From NCBI GenBank assembly GCA_943846745.1, contig OX044360.1:2542001-2606000 (forward strand): a stretch of 64,000 bases of DNA, read 5' to 3'. The notes beneath the pieces were generated by a model that had not been told where the DNA came from, did no database searches, and saw nothing but the letters and a program-made list of their open reading frames with translations. Shown here one piece after another: positions 61,443-64,000 of the stretch. This stretch comes from Opacimonas sp002292215. GTDB taxonomy: Bacteria > Pseudomonadota > Gammaproteobacteria > Enterobacterales > Alteromonadaceae. Position numbers and translations under genes: made by a program. Within the stretch, counting starts at the first letter, position 1. Every line of letters starts with the position of its first letter.

Positions 61443-63629
61443 ATGCCTATGAACTTTCTTCATTATAACAATAGCCAAAGCCGATTTTGGACTGATAACG
61501 CATTTAAGTGGTGCGTCAGGTTTTCTGGGATTTTAGTCTTATTAATCTTTATTGCGTTGATTTTGACATTGATTTATCGTGCTTCTCCCTTGTTATATTC
61601 ACCTCAGGTTCGCTTAAGTGAGCATTTTTCATTACCGGACTCTCAAAAAATCCTAGAGGTTGGTCCCTCGGGTTTTACGCCTATCATTAGCTATGCACAT
61701 GATCCAATACAACCTAATTTATGTTATTTATCAGCATGGGATGTTCATGATCTCAGTGTACCCATCTCGAGTTATCCGCTCAAATGTGACGCAGGTATCA
61801 AAGTGGTTGAATACAACGCCACCTTAGTCGCGTTTTATATCGATGAACAGATGTTGAAAGCGTTGAGCTTGAGTGCGGGGAAATTTGTTCCAGAGATCTC
61901 ATTTTCGCGCCGGTTACCACAACATTCAACACTAGATTTACTGCCTAAATCGACATTAGTCAAACGGTTGAATCTGCTTAATGATAGTTTATTAATAGAC
62001 ACGAGTGCCGGTATTTGGCGTTCATCAATGTCACAAGTCACCCCATTTGAGCCGCTAACTGAGGTACGTTATTTACCCGATTCAGGCTATTCGGTCTTAG
62101 ATTTAGGGCAAGCAAATCAGTTGGTTTTTTCGCAGGGCACTGATTTATTGATTAGTTCCATGACTAAAACACCGTTTGTCTATCCGATGGCTGGAGAGCT
62201 CATTGCTTTGCAACCCTCATACCAACCTAATGTTTTTTTTGCGCAGATTGTAGAGCCTGCTAGTACCGGGGAGCCTAAGCAGTTGTCACTGGTAAGATTC
62301 AGTGTAAACCATACTGCATATAGTGGGTTTACACTTGATGCAGTAGTCGTAAAGTCAATCCCTTACGTTGCTGAACGGCAGACTCGATTGTTAGTTGGCG
62401 AAAATGATATTCACAATATTCTGAATGTCATTACTGAGACCACGAATGACATTGTCTTTACCATGCTAAACAGTGTCACACTTGAAACGTTAACGGTATT
62501 GACGTTGCCACCTAGAGAGTATTTTCCTGATTTGATAAAGTTTAACCGAGATGGATTTATAGTCGGTGAAGGTGCGCGCATCAGTCGCTATGCGTTTTCT
62601 CAGTTAGCCTCAGCCATTACTTATGCGGAACTTTTTTTACCACAAACCTATATTGGCTATAGCGAGCCCGCCGAACATTGGCAGACTAACCCATCTTTAG
62701 ATTATCAAGATCGTAAATATAACGTGATGCCGTTATTAATTGGCAGTGCAAAAGTCAGTTTGTTAGCTTTGTTGGTAGCGATCCCTTTAGCATTGGGCTG
62801 TGCAATCTATGTCGGGTATTTTGCGCCCATCATGGTACAAAAAATTATCAAACCGTTTATCGAAATCGTAGAAGCGATCCCATCCGTTGCAATAGGGTTA
62901 ATTGCTGCGGTGTGGTTGGCGCCTCTAGCAGAATCATTTTTATTATCCTTTATTATGTTTGTATGCCTACTCCCGTTGGTGTTAATTGTTGCGCATGGGT
63001 GCTTTCTATTAAGCACTAAACTCGGTATAGAACATATCTTTGTTAGCGCTGAATTAGCATTGCAAACGCTATTAATACTCGGGTTAGTTTGGATCTGTTT
63101 TATTGGCTTATCAACGCCAATGGGCGCATTATTTGTCGACTTTCAAGCGCAGGTGATGCCTTTTAATAAATCGACTCTTGTGGTAGGTATTGCAATGGGT
63201 ATTGCTATCTCGCCTACGATATTTTCTTTAGCGGAAGATGCGCTTAGTGGGGTGTCGCGTTCGATGATTAAAGCCGCAGCTGCGTTAGGAGCGACACGCT
63301 TGCAAACGCTAACCTACATTGTGCTACCCGCTGCTGCCCCAGGGCTAATCGCTGCAGTTATGATCGGCTTAGGTCGTGCCTTTGGAGAAACGATGATTGT
63401 ACTGATGGTGACAGGTAATACCCCCATTGCGAACTGGGATATTTTTGCTGGAGTACGCGCATTATCTGCTAATTTAGTGATTGAGTTACCAGAAGCGAAT
63501 CAGACGAATAGTCATTTGACGGTATTATTTATTACGGCTTTATTACTATTTGTGTTTACGTTTTGCTTAAATTCAATTGCTGAACTCATCAAACATCAAC
63601 AAAGCAAAGTGTTGCGAGGAAGCGAATGA
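61443..63629 (+). CDS. pstC: Phosphate ABC transporter permease PstC, long form
   Basis: The 728-residue protein is over twice the length of E. coli PstC (319). After one membrane helix (about 25-48) comes a periplasmic domain of roughly 380 residues, then the standard permease domain (about 435-728) with an EAA-type loop ALGATRLQTLTYIVLPAAAPGLIAAV and GRAFGETM. The long form is common in marine gammaproteobacteria; the insert reads as a beta-rich, propeller-like region, perhaps docking the binding protein. The ribosome binding site is weak; Met3 is an equal alternative. pstA overlaps by ATGA. Confidence 0.9.
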   Translation: MPMNFLHYNNSQSRFWTDNAFKWCVRFSGILVLLIFIALILTLIYRASPLLYSPQVRLSEHFSLPDSQKILEVGPSGFTPIISYAHDPIQPNLCYLSAWDVHDLSVPISSYPLKCDAGIKVVEYNATLVAFYIDEQMLKALSLSAGKFVPEISFSRRLPQHSTLDLLPKSTLVKRLNLLNDSLLIDTSAGIWRSSMSQVTPFEPLTEVRYLPDSGYSVLDLGQANQLVFSQGTDLLISSMTKTPFVYPMAGELIALQPSYQPNVFFAQIVEPASTGEPKQLSLVRFSVNHTAYSGFTLDAVVVKSIPYVAERQTRLLVGENDIHNILNVITETTNDIVFTMLNSVTLETLTVLTLPPREYFPDLIKFNRDGFIVGEGARISRYAFSQLASAITYAELFLPQTYIGYSEPAEHWQTNPSLDYQDRKYNVMPLLIGSAKVSLLALLVAIPLALGCAIYVGYFAPIMVQKIIKPFIEIVEAIPSVAIGLIAAVWLAPLAESFLLSFIMFVCLLPLVLIVAHGCFLLSTKLGIEHIFVSAELALQTLLILGLVWICFIGLSTPMGALFVDFQAQVMPFNKSTLVVGIAMGIAISPTIFSLAEDALSGVSRSMIKAAAALGATRLQTLTYIVLPAAAPGLIAAVMIGLGRAFGETMIVLMVTGNTPIANWDIFAGVRALSANLVIELPEANQTNSHLTVLFITALLLFVFTFCLNSIAELIKHQQSKVLRGSE

Positions 63630-64000
63630 GTATATTAGGACATAGCCGATCCGGCTTTATCGCGGTTAATCTAAGTGCCACTGCTGCAGCAATATTATCG
63701 TTGTCATTGCTCAGTATCTTGATGTATATCTTAGTTAAGGGAGCCAGTTATTTCGCATTTTTCCCAACGGTAATAGCGCAATGGGAGCTGCCATCCGGTG
63801 AACAGCAGATTGAATTTGCTCAGCAATATCATAGCGATGCGGGTATAGACGAAGTCACATTATTATTGTACAACGCTGTCAAAGAGCGCAATCAACAAGT
63901 TACTGTCGACAAGACAGACATCGTCATAACCCAGCCTTCGACTGCTGTATGGACCTTATACTTGAACAATGGCAGCCTGGTGTTTGGTCATAAACTAAGT
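63626..64000 (+). CDS. pstA: Phosphate ABC transporter permease PstA, 5' part
   Basis: From ATG 63626, overlapping the pstC stop and preceded by GAGGA, the frame stays open for 125 codons to the window end. It shows one membrane helix (about residues 12-40) followed by a polar, presumably periplasmic region, the beginning of the long PstA form that accompanies long PstC. The permease domain would lie beyond the window. Confidence 0.82.
   Translation, partial: MSILGHSRSGFIAVNLSATAAAILSLSLLSILMYILVKGASYFAFFPTVIAQWELPSGEQQIEFAQQYHSDAGIDEVTLLLYNAVKERNQQVTVDKTDIVITQPSTAVWTLYLNNGSLVFGHKLS

Overview
The window is a continuous stretch of ordinary-looking chromosome from an AT-rich gammaproteobacterium. 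The family set points to a marine Alteromonadales/Vibrionales-like lineage: LpoA, DiaA, DolP and YraN in the order known from enterics and Vibrio, SspA/SspB behind petABC, a DUF3545 protein, DUF4426 next to yggT, a carboxynorspermidine pathway, AceK, and the long form of PstC. I cannot name the genus. I see no tRNA, rRNA, CRISPR array, insertion sequence or prophage. Both ends cut genes: relA at the left and pstA at the right.

Layout. 1-5.2 kb: relA (3' part), mazG, then a divergent pair consisting of a GNAT/C39-like peptidase fusion and a RimK-family ATP-grasp ligase. 5.2-10.6 kb: rplM-rpsI, the cytochrome bc1 operon petABC, and sspA-sspB. 10.6-15 kb: the lpoA-yraN-diaA-dolP envelope/replication cluster on the minus strand and rsmI divergent to it. 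15-23.7 kb is the most accessory-like part: a frameshifted LysR remnant, a permease plus thioredoxin-like pair, two carboxynorspermidine genes, an unrecognised protein, a PLP-dependent deaminase-like enzyme, a chalcone-isomerase-like protein plus a DUF3833 lipoprotein, and aceK. 23.8-33.8 kb: thrL-thrABC, ung, DUF3545, tal-pgi and yaaA, recalling the E. coli thr-yaaA-tal neighbourhood. 33.8-43.8 kb: an IalB-like protein, a nidogen-like PEP-CTERM protein, DUF4426-yggT-proC-yggS, divergent pilT-pilU, and ruvX-yqgE-gshB-rsmE. 43.9-45.4 kb: a new small membrane ORF and mscS. 45.4-49.8 kb: a sulfide/persulfide detoxification module (two-cysteine ArsR regulator, rhodanese, TauE-like permease, persulfide-dioxygenase-like hydrolase, DUF442-SQR fusion). 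49.8-57.6 kb: M48 lipoprotein, metK behind a MetJ operator, and the tkt-epd-pgk-fba carbon cluster with a class I aldolase. 57.6-64 kb: ppk-ppx divergent from pstC-pstA (polyphosphate and phosphate uptake).

Most genes are conserved housekeeping. The points that deserve attention are regulatory or structural: a MetJ-like operator and a Met/Ile/Thr-rich leader before thrABC; a chain of palindromes between the ArsR regulator and the sulfide genes; a LysR gene reduced to a frameshifted tail beside an apparently orphan permease; the GNAT-peptidase/RimK pair; a 56-residue membrane protein with a good ribosome binding site; and a class I aldolase after pgk. I did not find convincing evidence of a wholly new system. 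The GNAT-peptidase/RimK pair and the 15-16.6 kb permease locus are the least explained multi-gene units.
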